From Pseudarthrobacter chlorophenolicus A6 (GTDB taxonomy: Bacteria; Actinomycetota; Actinomycetes; Actinomycetales; Micrococcaceae), in the NCBI RefSeq assembly GCF_000022025.1, contig NC_011886.1, positions 1,932,980 through 1,996,979 of the forward strand: a stretch of DNA of 64,000 nucleotides, given 5' to 3'. Under the pieces are notes generated by a model. It did no database searches. It worked only from the letters and a program-made list of their open reading frames with translations, and was not told the origin of the DNA. Within the stretch, counting starts at the first letter, position 1. Every line of letters begins with the position of its first letter. This document shows positions 36,201 through 43,723 of this stretch, piece by piece. A program made the translations under genes and the position numbers.

Positions 36201-39200
36201 CGGTGCTGTGCGCCAGCACCAGGGCATGCTGTTCAGGCGACTGGATCCGCAGCCGGTCCAAGGTGACGGCGGGGTCCGCGGCGAACTGGTCCACAACGGC
36301 CAGGAAGCCGTCGGCCAGCAGTTGAGCGGTGTCCGCGTTGAAGAGGGCGGGGTCGTAGGCGAGGGAACCGGTGAGGCCGCCGGACCTTTCGGCGAGGTCC
36401 AGGAGCAGGTCAAATTTTGCGCCGGCCGCTTCCCGGGCCTGGTCCGCCGTGGCTTCCAGGCCGTCCATGGCCAGTGGAGTGGTGGCGGTGTTCTGGAGGG
36501 TCAGCATGACCTGGAACAGCGGGTGCCGGTGCTGCGAGCGGGAAGGGTTGAGCTCCTCCACCACCCGCTCAAAGGGCGCGTCCTGGTTGGCGTAGGCATG
36601 CAGGTTGGTATAGCGGACGCTCTCCACGAGTTCACCGGCGGTGGGGTTGCCGGAGGTATTGGTGCGCAAAACCAGCGTGTTGACGAAGAAGCCCACCAGG
36701 CTGTCCAGCTGGGTGTCCGTCCGCCCGGCCACGGGGGTGCCCAACGGAATGTCGTCGCCGGCGCCGGTCTTGGTGAGCAAAGCGGCAAAGGCTGCCTGCA
36801 GCACCATGAACAGGCTGGCGTTGTGCTCCCGGGCCAGGGTGTTGAGCCGCTCCGCCGTTTCGCGGCCAATGTTCAGGGAAACGGACGACGCCGGACCGCC
36901 GTCCGGGTGCGCAGCGTCACCGCTGGTGCCGCGGGCACGGTCAAAGGGCAGCAGCAGCTCCTCCGGTGCGCCGCGCAGTTCGCGTGCCCAGAACTCCAGC
37001 TGCCGCGAGATGGGGCTCTCCGGATCCGACTCACTGCCCAGTTCGGAACGCTGCCAGAGCGTGTAATCGGCATATTGCACGGGCAGCGGCGGCAGCTCCA
37101 CGTCCGTGCCCGCGGCGAGGTGGTTGTACGCGACCGACAGATCCCGGGCCAGGGGTGCCAGGGACCAGCCGTCGGCTGCGATGTGGTGCAGGGTCACGGC
37201 CAGGACGTGGTGGTCCGGCGCCAGCTGGAACAGGACCGCCCGCAACGGCAGGTCCCGGCCCAGGTCGAACCCGCGCCCCGTTTCCGCGGCAAGCGCGTCC
37301 GGCAGCCCGGTGGTGGAGCACTCCACGGCAACCAAGGATGGCCGCCCCTCTGCCGGCGGCAGGATGCGTTGGGCGGGTTCGCCGTCAACCAGGGGGAACA
37401 CCGTGCGGAGCGTCTCGTGGCGGTCAGTTACTTCGCCGAGGGCCGCAGCCAGGGCCGCGACGTCCAGGGGCCCGCGCAGGTCCAGGACCACCGGGATGTT
37501 GTACGTCCCGGCCGCGGGATCCAGCCGGTTGAGGAACCACAGCCGGCGCTGGGCGAAGGACAGCGGCAGGACTGCCGGCCGGGTGACGGCAGCCAGCGGC
37601 CGGGCCGGAGCCGTGCCCAGGTCCAGGGTTTCGGCGAGGGCCGCCACTGTTGTCTTTTCGAAGACGGTGCGGAGTGCCGGAGCCGTGCCGGTGCGGTCCC
37701 GCAGCAGGGCAACCAGCCGGGTGGCAAGCAGTGAGTGGCCGCCCAGGTCGAAGAAGTCGTCCTCCAGGCCCACCGACTCGAGGCCCAAAACGTCACGGAA
37801 CGCAGCGGCCACGATCCGTTCGGGCTCGTTGCGCGGGGTAGTGGCCGAAGTGTCCTGTTCCGGTACAGGCAAGGCCTGGACGTCCAGTTTTCCGTTGGGT
37901 GTCAGGGGCAGGACAGGAATGCTGGTGACGGTGGCCGGCACCATGTAGTCGGGCAGGTGCCGCCGTGCCTGCCGCCGAAGGTCGGCGGTGTCCAGCGGAT
38001 GCTGCGGCCCGCCATCGGACGTGGACGCTGGCGTGACGTATGCCAGGAGCTGGTCGTAGCCGGCCCGGTTGGTACCTACGGTGACGGCTGCCTGGTCTAC
38101 GCCGGGCAGGGCGCGCAGCACCTGTTCGATCTCGGCGGGTTCAATGCGGAACCCCCGGATCTTGACCTGGCCATCCAGCCGCCCCCGGAATTCAAGGGTG
38201 CCGTCGTCCCGGCGGCGCACAATGTCTCCGGTGCGGTACATCCGCGAGCCGTCCAGTGCGAAAGGATCCGCCACGAATCGTTCGGAGCTGAGCCCGGGCT
38301 GGTCCAGGTAACCGCGGGCAAGGTTGATGCCGGCAACGTAGAGCTCGCCCACGGCATTGTCCGGAACCGGGTTCAGGCCGGAGTCCAGGATGTAGTGGCG
38401 GGTGTTTGCCACCGAACCGCCCAGGGTGGGTGCGGTGCCGGCTTCCATGACCGCGGTCAGCGAGTCCACGGTAGTTTCGGTGGGGCCGTAGAAGTTGTAG
38501 GCGACAACGCCGTTGCGGCCTGCCAGGTCTTCCCACAGCTGGGTGTCTACAGCCTCGCCGCCCAGGGCCACCACGGACGGGTGCCGTTCCTGGTCGAACA
38601 GTCCGCCGGCCACCAGTACCTTGGCGAAGGAGGGCGTGGTCTCGATGGAGTCAATGCCGGCCTCGGCCAGATAGGCGCTGAGGGCCTCAGGATCCCGGCG
38701 GGTGCCGTTGTCCACAAGGTGAAGTACGTGGCCTGCCACCAGCCACAGGATGGGGTCCCAGGACGCGTCAAAGGACAGCCCCGCGGTGTGCGCTACCCTG
38801 AGCTTGCGGCCCAGCCGCGCCTCCGCCGGGGCAAAGATGGTGTCGCGGTGCGAGGTGTAGAGGTTCAGCAGGGCCAGGTGTTCGACACCGACGCCCTTGG
38901 GCCGGCCCGTGGAGCCGGAGGTGAAAATGACGTACGCGAGATCCTGTTGGCCGGCGGCGGGCGGGGGAGCCGACCCGTCCTTGCCGGCGAGGCAGGCCTC
39001 CATCAGGGCAGAGTCCAGGACCGTGACCGGGACGTCCGTGGCCAGCTCCTCGTGTCCGGGTGCCGGCGGGTTCCCCTCCGCGGACCCTGCCGCCGTAAAC
39101 GCTGCTGAAGTGAGGATCCTCAGGGGAGCGGCATCGTGGAGCATGCCCTCCACGCGGCCGGCAGGGTAGTCCGGATCCAGCGGAAGGTAGGCGGCGCCGC

Positions 39201-40803
39201 ACTTGAGGATCGCCAGGAGCGCTATCGGCAGCAACAGGCCACGGTCCAGCCGTACCGCCACCGTGCTTCCGGGCCCTGCACCGTGCCCGGCCAGGAACCG
39301 CGCCAGCTGGTTCGAACGGGACTCCAGTTCAGCGAAGGTGAGGGTGCCCTCCGTGGCCACGACGGCCGTCTGATCAGGCTGTGCCGCCGCGTTCTGCTGG
39401 AATTCCTCCACGATGGTGTGGCCCGGCAGGTGCTGGCCGTGAGCCTGGCCCGCCGCGAGCAGTTGCTGTTCCTCTGCCGGGGTGGTGACCGCCAGGTCAG
39501 CCACCACCGCGTCGGGGCGGGTGGCCACGTGTTCAAGCAGGCGTACAAAGCGGTCAAGGTGGCCGGCCAGCACATCCTGCGTGTACATGGCCGCGTTGGC
39601 TTCGAACTGGACTGTGGGCTGCGGTGCTGCACCGCCGGCGCCGAGGCCGTGGACCACGATGGAGAGATCGTCAATTGGCCCGGTGGAGAGGATGTTCATC
39701 GCGCCCCGGGCCTCGCCGAAAGCGATCGTGTCCAGGACGGGCAGGATGTTGACCGCTGGGCCCAGGTAGCCGCCTCCGGTGTCCAGGTCCTCATAGCGGA
39801 AGCGCTGGTGGACCAGGGCACCACGGAGGGTGCGTCCCACGGCTGCGGCGGTGGCGGCGACGGTTTCGCCGGGATCGACGGTCAGCTTCACAGGCACGAT
39901 GTTCGACAGCATTGACGGCGTTGATTTAGCCAGGTGTCCACGCCGGGCCGTGACGGGCAGCGCCACCGAGACGGTGCGCTCACCGGTGATCCGGTGCAGG
40001 TACAGTGACGCGGTGGTCAGGACCAGCGCCGGCGCGCTCGCCGGCGCGCCCTCGAGGGCCATGGCCGCGGCGGACGGGAGGGCCACCGAGGCCCGGATCA
40101 GGGACCCCGCGGCACCGTTCGGACGTCCGGCCAGGCCGGTGGCAGGAGGCGCTTCGGCAAGCTCGCCGTCCCAGAAGGCCCGGTCTGTTGCGGCGCCGTC
40201 AGACCCGGCATAACCGGCCTCAGCCGCCAGGAGGTCCGCGAACCGCGCAAAACCCGCACCTTCCCCGGTGGCCTGTCCGCCGCCGTCGTTCGCCAGGATG
40301 GTGTTGTAGAGCTCAGCCACCCGGCGCAGGACCAGGACAGCGGAATAGCCGTCCAACAGGAGGTGGTGCACGCGCTGGTAGAAGAAGTGCCGTTCGGGGG
40401 CGAGACGGATGAGCTCCGTGTGGAGCATATGGTCCGATGAGGGATCCCGGGGGAGCGCCAGGTCGGCGTCCATGAGGGCGCGGGCCTGTGCTTCCGGGTC
40501 TGTGGCCCCTGCCAGGTCGGTGACCTCAAGAATGGCCGGCCGCGGACGCGGGTACTGGAACGGCCCGTCTTTGTCCTCGCTGAAGGCCATGGTGAGGGCC
40601 TCGGTGCCCGCAATCCCCTGCTCCAGGGCGGCCGCCAGGACACCGTGGTCCAAGGGCCCGGTGATCTCAACAAACTGACCGATCTGGAACATCGGATTCT
40701 CCGGTGCCAGCTTCTGCGCGTACCAGATGCCGCGCTGGGCCTGGGTCAGGTCCAGCCGCGGAGACGCGGGGCGGGCAGGGGAGTTCAGTGCGTTGTGGGA
40801 CAT
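30205..40803 (-). CDS. Three-module nonribosomal peptide synthetase, C-A-T-C-A-T-C-A-T-TE
   Basis: A 3532-residue NRPS. C1 (about 20-450; H146-H147-D151 in VHHLLLDGYS), A1 (about 480-970), T1 (phosphopantetheine Ser 1024); C2 (about 1065-1490; HHIAADG at 1206), A2 (about 1530-2040), T2 (Ser 2099); C3 (about 2150-2590; HHIAGDG at 2325), A3 (about 2680-3150), T3 (Ser 3220); thioesterase with GWSFGG Ser 3356. No epimerisation or methylation domain is seen. The A-domain pockets read by eye are DADE(V/L)L(F/L)VD in all three modules, with acidic residues at positions 239, 278 and 331, as expected for a basic amino acid. The first C domain, EntF-like, implies an acyl donor not encoded nearby. ATG 40803 follows AGAAGGA. 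Confidence 0.95.
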   Translation of the reverse strand: MSHNALNSPARPASPRLDLTQAQRGIWYAQKLAPENPMFQIGQFVEITGPLDHGVLAAALEQGIAGTEALTMAFSEDKDGPFQYPRPRPAILEVTDLAGATDPEAQARALMDADLALPRDPSSDHMLHTELIRLAPERHFFYQRVHHLLLDGYSAVLVLRRVAELYNTILANDGGGQATGEGAGFARFADLLAAEAGYAGSDGAATDRAFWDGELAEAPPATGLAGRPNGAAGSLIRASVALPSAAAMALEGAPASAPALVLTTASLYLHRITGERTVSVALPVTARRGHLAKSTPSMLSNIVPVKLTVDPGETVAATAAAVGRTLRGALVHQRFRYEDLDTGGGYLGPAVNILPVLDTIAFGEARGAMNILSTGPIDDLSIVVHGLGAGGAAPQPTVQFEANAAMYTQDVLAGHLDRFVRLLEHVATRPDAVVADLAVTTPAEEQQLLAAGQAHGQHLPGHTIVEEFQQNAAAQPDQTAVVATEGTLTFAELESRSNQLARFLAGHGAGPGSTVAVRLDRGLLLPIALLAILKCGAAYLPLDPDYPAGRVEGMLHDAAPLRILTSAAFTAAGSAEGNPPAPGHEELATDVPVTVLDSALMEACLAGKDGSAPPPAAGQQDLAYVIFTSGSTGRPKGVGVEHLALLNLYTSHRDTIFAPAEARLGRKLRVAHTAGLSFDASWDPILWLVAGHVLHLVDNGTRRDPEALSAYLAEAGIDSIETTPSFAKVLVAGGLFDQERHPSVVALGGEAVDTQLWEDLAGRNGVVAYNFYGPTETTVDSLTAVMEAGTAPTLGGSVANTRHYILDSGLNPVPDNAVGELYVAGINLARGYLDQPGLSSERFVADPFALDGSRMYRTGDIVRRRDDGTLEFRGRLDGQVKIRGFRIEPAEIEQVLRALPGVDQAAVTVGTNRAGYDQLLAYVTPASTSDGGPQHPLDTADLRRQARRHLPDYMVPATVTSIPVLPLTPNGKLDVQALPVPEQDTSATTPRNEPERIVAAAFRDVLGLESVGLEDDFFDLGGHSLLATRLVALLRDRTGTAPALRTVFEKTTVAALAETLDLGTAPARPLAAVTRPAVLPLSFAQRRLWFLNRLDPAAGTYNIPVVLDLRGPLDVAALAAALGEVTDRHETLRTVFPLVDGEPAQRILPPAEGRPSLVAVECSTTGLPDALAAETGRGFDLGRDLPLRAVLFQLAPDHHVLAVTLHHIAADGWSLAPLARDLSVAYNHLAAGTDVELPPLPVQYADYTLWQRSELGSESDPESPISRQLEFWARELRGAPEELLLPFDRARGTSGDAAHPDGGPASSVSLNIGRETAERLNTLAREHNASLFMVLQAAFAALLTKTGAGDDIPLGTPVAGRTDTQLDSLVGFFVNTLVLRTNTSGNPTAGELVESVRYTNLHAYANQDAPFERVVEELNPSRSQHRHPLFQVMLTLQNTATTPLAMDGLEATADQAREAAGAKFDLLLDLAERSGGLTGSLAYDPALFNADTAQLLADGFLAVVDQFAADPAVTLDRLRIQSPEQHALVLAHSTAHTSADSYGDGTGQTVVDAFLATAARTPSAPAVVDAGGPAACLTFGRLRQRVESVARGLVALGVQPGDRVAVALPRTADVATAALAVLAAGGVYIPVDLTYPAERIAMILDDGGPALVLAAPEGPGQAGPVPAARTVTLEMLIAAGTGIAHADLAGRRPAPDDLAYVLFTSGSTGRPKGVAVSHGALANLYSHHLRTLYTPRFEAARGATVSVAHIAGLGFDAAWDPMLWLVAGAELHIVADDVRTNAQALASYCRAHAIGVLETTPTYAGQLLQFGLGAQPASPAADTGQPLPLLLLLGGEAVPAGLWATLSGMPGVDAWNFYGPTEFTVDSSTARIQGSRPTIGTGIANTGTLVLDQHLALVPLGIPGELYLAGPGMARGYHQRPGETASRFVANPYAKDGSRMYRTGDLVRRTGDGTLEFVARNDEQVKVRGFRVEPGEIEAALAAHDQVDRAVVLPDGEPAQRLIAYYTGTAAPEDIRTHAAERLPDYMVPAILMPIPDIPLTPHGKLDRKALPAPAVSTARVGAAPHTPDEHAMAAAFAAVLAVDNVSMGDDFFALGGHSLLAIDLMARIRIAFGRELPLRTLFDAPTPAGLLAALRPGTADTGTGTIEAGNADAPGIAANTATAGAEVMPLGEWLDTAGATRPEHLELSHAQARMWFLNQLDPGAADYNISLAVRLTGALDEQALASAVKALFHRHEVLRTVYPETGGVPGQHILATGNASWMNLALSTATSEDNLREELQAQASRGFDVRTEVPLRAGLIRIHAEAGESAQEAEPQWVLHLVIHHIAGDGASLAPLARDLSAAYSAALASADGEPATQALAPLPLQYADFSAWQRQQLAGPALAEKVGHWRHALAGLPPELMLPADHQRPRTARQPGGQVGFRVSPESVAALSTLASSSNASLFMALHAGLAGYLLRTGAGEDLVIGSPTAGRADPLLAPMVGFFVNTLPLRVNAAGDPGLRTLLDRSRASILDAFDHDDVPFERLVEAVAPERELGRHPLFQTMLTVDSDVPAVPQLPGVTVVPEPEAGTGEAKFDLSFTLRPDAEGGLAGTLDYNSAMFESATAQRLAAGFTRLLDLAASAPDVPLSALPLLEEHEARDLVAATSGSHAGTAALGAGPAPGQAPGHADQDIPAAFAAAVRATPDAVALVSDAGSLSFADLEASAERVAAGLTAAGAGGGLVSVMLPRSAGTVEGLLGVLLAGSAYNPIDTAYPDNRVAAILEDAAPEAVLTSSAVAPRLSGILAGLDLEPRLLLIEDLAHSTAQVPMPNRARDPRELASVMFTSGSTGRPKGVEVSHGALAALLASHRETLLAGISRRKVAHTTGVGFDASWDPILWLAAGHELHLLSDDLRRDPSALAGYFVRQGISAWETTPGYLHQLLAEPGFAAHLANHPRGREAFSLALGGEAFDAGLWTSVAALAGVRAWNLYGPTEATVDTVVASVADSDAPVLGRPTARTRLYVLDDRLQHALPGAAGELYIAGAQLARGYRGRPDLTAERFVPDPFHGGGERMYRTGDVVYRHPDGRLVFAGRNDGQLKIRGFRVEPGEVESVLRAAPGVRAAVVRAVGEGSAARLAGYVVASGDAAEDLPDAVRRHAQAALPDYMVPSVVMVIPEVPLTPHGKVDANALPDASTAGRSGGRAPRSPQEKTVAGIFAEVLTLDRVGVDESFFELGGHSFLAQPLVAKVNAALGTDLQVQSLFRAPTVEGLLLEAANGSRASVADSLRQVLPLRTAGSKAPLFAVHPASGIGWGFASMLGQLDPERPLIGLQMPGMEPGRTSQVEAATLTELADDYIARIRSVQPEGPYHLLGWSFGGYLAHRLATRLQERGHEVAFLAILDAFPDNQEGNTAPGEDQALWASYLEAQGYDLTGEDLAGVDVHRAQEILRANHNPVGTVPTDSVEAMARNFPILARLIRDERPQLFTGDLLFFRATEQVPPGTPGSASWSPFVTGAITDVPVGERHSQLLSDRALRTIMPALAIRLGGGTE

Positions 40804-40855
40804 GTTCCTTCTCGGGATCTCGGGGCCGGCTGGCACATCGGGGCATGGCAAAGCC

Positions 40856-40887
40856 CCGCTGCCCGGCGTGGAAGCCGGGGGCAGCGG
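40856..40887 (-). terminator. Hairpin between the small secreted protein gene and the NRPS
   Basis: On the minus strand CCGCTGCCCCCGGC pairs with GCCGGGCAGCGG around a six-base loop (two extra bases on one arm), followed by GGCTTTG. It could be a partial terminator or attenuator that makes the leading small gene more abundant than the giant NRPS transcript. Confidence 0.5.
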
Positions 40888-40905
40888 TTGGTCAGGCGGG
40901 GAGGG

Positions 40906-41181
40906 TTACTGGAACTGGCCGAACTGGAACGGGCCGGTATCGCCCAGGTCCACCAGGGGGCCGTCCACCACGGGACCGTTGATGACGCCGCCGTTCAGGA
41001 TTCCGCCGGCGAGGATGTCGCCCAGGAGCGGTGAGCCGCTGGACTGCTGGGTCACTTCAGTCACGGGTCCGGACGTTGTGGCGGCCTGCGCCGGGAGGGT
41101 GGTTGCGGCGAAACCGGTCAGGGCCAGCAGTGAAGCGGCGGCGGTCCGGGTCAGGTTCTTGGCACTCTGGTTCACGGTCAT
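40906..41181 (-). CDS. Small secreted Gly-rich protein leading the NRPS locus, function unknown
   Basis: A 91-residue protein with a clear Sec signal peptide (basic NLTR, hydrophobic run, cleavage after LPAQA near residue 33). The mature ~58 residues hold a short Thr/Ser/Gln stretch and then an alternating pattern of Gly with Ile/Val/Leu (GDILAGGILNGG, VINGPVVDGPLVDLG) and end FQFGQFQ. There is no Cys, so it is not a lantibiotic- or lasso-style disulfide peptide. The alternation suggests a beta-strand or solenoid-like surface polymer. It is encoded 102 bases before the NRPS on the same strand. I do not recognise a family. Confidence 0.75.
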   Translation of the reverse strand: MTVNQSAKNLTRTAAASLLALTGFAATTLPAQAATTSGPVTEVTQQSSGSPLLGDILAGGILNGGVINGPVVDGPLVDLGDTGPFQFGQFQ

Positions 41182-41345
41182 CTCCAGTCAGGTATAAAAC
41201 AGATTCCACACTCGTTCAGGTGTCATAAGGGCATTCGGACCTGACGGAGGACCGGATGGGCGGCAACGACATGCCAGCGCGTGAAACCCTCGGAGCCAGG
41301 CTTCGCGGAGCTGCCGCTCTGGCCGGGGTTTTGGTGCCACACACG

Positions 41346-41377
41346 TATGGCCCGGCGGAAGTTTCCGCCGGGCCGTA
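41346..41377 (-). terminator. Terminator after the alpha-galactosidase gene
   Basis: A 15-bp stem (41346-41360 with 41363-41377, one mismatch, two-base loop) of GGCCCGGCGGAA with its complement, 20 bases beyond the alpha-galactosidase stop on the minus strand. It separates the galactoside operon from the NRPS locus. Confidence 0.7.
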
Positions 41378-41397
41378 CATTCGTGAATTGTGACCGC

Positions 41398-43572
41398 CTA
41401 GAGCGCTGTGACCTTGATCAGCACCGCGTGTTCCGGGTTGAGCATCGGCATCGGCAGGCCAACTTCGGCGAGGAACCGGCCGCTGGCTGTTGCGCCGTCA
41501 CTGAGCCAGGCCGGCGGCTGCACCTGGGTGAACGTGTGTCCGTAGTCGCTGTCGCCGGGGGCCGGGAAGATGGGGTCCACCCGGTAGGTCCGGTCCGGGT
41601 CGAGTCCGGGCAGGCCCATCCGGCCCGGCTGCTCGGCACCCGAGGTGCGGGCACAGACGAAGGCGAACAGCGCCGCCGTCGTACCCTCCGCAGCAGGTTC
41701 CCCAGACGCCACGCCGTGCAGCTGGTAGGCCTCATCAGCGATGTCCGCGTGGACCGGCCGGCCGCTGTGGATCAGGTCCCGGTGTTCCTTGTAGAGCCCG
41801 ACAACGCGCCGCAGCTCCTCCCGTTCTGCGCCCTGGACGCCGCGGACATCCCATTCCATGCCGAAGTGGCCGAAGAAGGCTGTGATGGCACGGAAGGAAA
41901 GGTCGTGGGTGCGGGCGGTGGTGTGCGAGGTGGTGGGGCCGATGTGGCTGCCCACGAGCTCCGGCGGAACCACGGCGCCGGTCCAGCGCTGGATGGTCTG
42001 CCGTTCCAGGGCGTCGTTGCAGTCCGATGCCCAGACGCGTCCGGTCCGCTCCAGGATGCCCAGGTCAACGCGTCCGCCGCCGGAGGAGCAGCTTTCAATT
42101 TCGACGCCGGGATGGGCCTTGCGGAGCTCGTCGAACAGCCGGTAGGCGGCGAGGGTTTGTTCATGGACGGACGCGCGGCCGGCGTGGCCCTGTTCAACGA
42201 TGTCCCGGTTCTGGTCCCACTTGAGGTAGCTGATGTTGTTCTCACCCAGGAGTGCCGAGATCCGGTCGAAGACGTACTGCCAGGCTTCCGGGTTGACGAG
42301 GTCGATGACGTGCTGGTTGCGCCATTCGAGGGGCAGCCGGCCGCCGTCCTTGTGCGCTACCGCGGAAGGGCCGGAAATCCACTCCGGGTGGGCCCGGGCA
42401 ACATCCGAGTCCAGGTTGACCATCTCCGGTTCCACCCACAGCCCGAACTCCATCCCCCGGGAGGTGACGGCATCGATCAGCGGCGTCAGCCCTTCAGGCC
42501 ACAGGGTCTCGTCCACGTACCAGTCGCCCAGGCCCGCGTGGTCGTCGCGGCGGCCGCGGAACCAGCCGTCGTCGAGCACGAAGCGCTCCACGCCGAGGTC
42601 CGCGGCGGAATCGGCGAGCTCGATCAGGGTGTCGAGATCGTGGTTGAAGTACACGGCCTCCCAGGTGTTCAGCACCACCGGGCGCGGCTTCGCGCCCGGA
42701 AGGATGTGGTGCGGGCGGGACCGGAACCAGCTGTAGAAGGCCTCGGTGATGCCGTCCAGGCCGCGGTCCGAAAATGCAGCGAACAAGGCAGGTGTGGTGT
42801 AGCTGCCGCCCGGGGCGAGGATGACCTCCGCGGAGCCCAGCAGTTCCGAGCCCCCGATCATGGTCCGCCCGTCGCCGATGGTGTCCGCGAACTGTTCGTG
42901 GTTGCCGCTCCATGCCAGGTGGGTGGCCCAGACCTTGCCGTGCCGATTGCCGAAACCCTGGGAGCCGGCGGCGAACAGGAGAGAGGAATCGTGGCCAGTA
43001 CGGCCGTGCCGTCCGGAGCGGACCCATGTGCCCTGCTGGATGGGCCGCCGCTGCGGGTGGCGTTCGCGGCACCAGCGTCCGGTCAGGTCGAGGAGTTCGA
43101 CGGCGTCCGGCGCCACGGGGAGGACCGTCGCCAGTTCGTCCACCTGGAAGGGGGTGGTGCCGTTGTTGGTAAGGGTGTGCCGCAGTTCCAGCAGGCCGCC
43201 CGGGTGCAGTGTCAGGACGGTGGCGACGCTGATGCCGGTGTCGGCGTCGGCCTGGACAACGGTGGCCCGCCCGGCGCCTGCGGTGTCCACGGACGTGACG
43301 CGGAGGCGGGAGGAGAAGTCCAGGCCCGGGGCGCCGTCGGTGATCCGGTTGCCGCGGAGGGCGGGACGGCCCCGCCAGGACGAGGAGGCCTGAGGGAGAA
43401 GGGCGGCCGGGACGCGGGCGTCCACGGAGGAATTCCCCACGGGCGTGGTGAGGACGGCGAGGTCTGGAAGTGCTGCACCCAGGTCCGCGCCCCAGTGGAT
43501 GACCTCGGCCTCCCCGCTGTCGAAGCTGATCAGCAGGCTGGTGCCGGCGGAACGGAGGTGCAGGGGATCCAT
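41398..43572 (-). CDS. Alpha-galactosidase, GH36
   Basis: A 724-residue GH36 enzyme that cleaves terminal alpha-galactosyl units from melibiose, raffinose and related sugars. N-terminal beta-supersandwich to about 300, then the barrel: NTWEAVYFNHDLDTL, FVLDDGWFRGRRDDHAGLGDW, EFGLWVEPEMVN. Nucleophile D453 is in YLKWDQNRDI and the acid/base region is SD517CND520ALER. It lacks a signal peptide, so it acts inside the cell on imported sugars. It is the last gene of the importer operon, 151 bases after the binding-protein gene, with a hairpin in the gap. Confidence 0.94.
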   Translation of the reverse strand: MDPLHLRSAGTSLLISFDSGEAEVIHWGADLGAALPDLAVLTTPVGNSSVDARVPAALLPQASSSWRGRPALRGNRITDGAPGLDFSSRLRVTSVDTAGAGRATVVQADADTGISVATVLTLHPGGLLELRHTLTNNGTTPFQVDELATVLPVAPDAVELLDLTGRWCRERHPQRRPIQQGTWVRSGRHGRTGHDSSLLFAAGSQGFGNRHGKVWATHLAWSGNHEQFADTIGDGRTMIGGSELLGSAEVILAPGGSYTTPALFAAFSDRGLDGITEAFYSWFRSRPHHILPGAKPRPVVLNTWEAVYFNHDLDTLIELADSAADLGVERFVLDDGWFRGRRDDHAGLGDWYVDETLWPEGLTPLIDAVTSRGMEFGLWVEPEMVNLDSDVARAHPEWISGPSAVAHKDGGRLPLEWRNQHVIDLVNPEAWQYVFDRISALLGENNISYLKWDQNRDIVEQGHAGRASVHEQTLAAYRLFDELRKAHPGVEIESCSSGGGRVDLGILERTGRVWASDCNDALERQTIQRWTGAVVPPELVGSHIGPTTSHTTARTHDLSFRAITAFFGHFGMEWDVRGVQGAEREELRRVVGLYKEHRDLIHSGRPVHADIADEAYQLHGVASGEPAAEGTTAALFAFVCARTSGAEQPGRMGLPGLDPDRTYRVDPIFPAPGDSDYGHTFTQVQPPAWLSDGATASGRFLAEVGLPMPMLNPEHAVLIKVTAL

Positions 43573-43684
43573 GGTGGTCTCTTTCGGTGTTCAGGGGTGC
43601 GTCTTAAGTTACGCATAACGGGAATGCCAGGGAAGGGGTGGCCGGGTGCCGCCGCCGCGAGGAGGAGGACGGCGGGACCCGGCC

Positions 43685-43710
43685 GGGTGGCTGCGACCAC
43701 AAACGCAGCC
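43685..43710 (-). terminator. Intercistronic hairpin between binding protein and alpha-galactosidase genes
   Basis: Perfect 9-bp stem GTGGCTGCG / CGCAGCCAC with an eight-base loop, 14 bases after the binding-protein stop. No T-run follows, so it probably stabilises or partly terminates the transcript, giving more binding protein than enzyme. The imperfect palindrome GTTACGCATAAC (43608-43619) in the same gap is a weak candidate site before the alpha-galactosidase gene. Confidence 0.55.
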
Positions 43711-43723
43711 ACATATTGGGGGG

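Noticed and set aside
30013..39915. Many long plus-strand open frames opposite the NRPS
   Set aside because: Antisense shadows of a strongly GC-biased gene; none has a ribosome binding site or recognisable domain.
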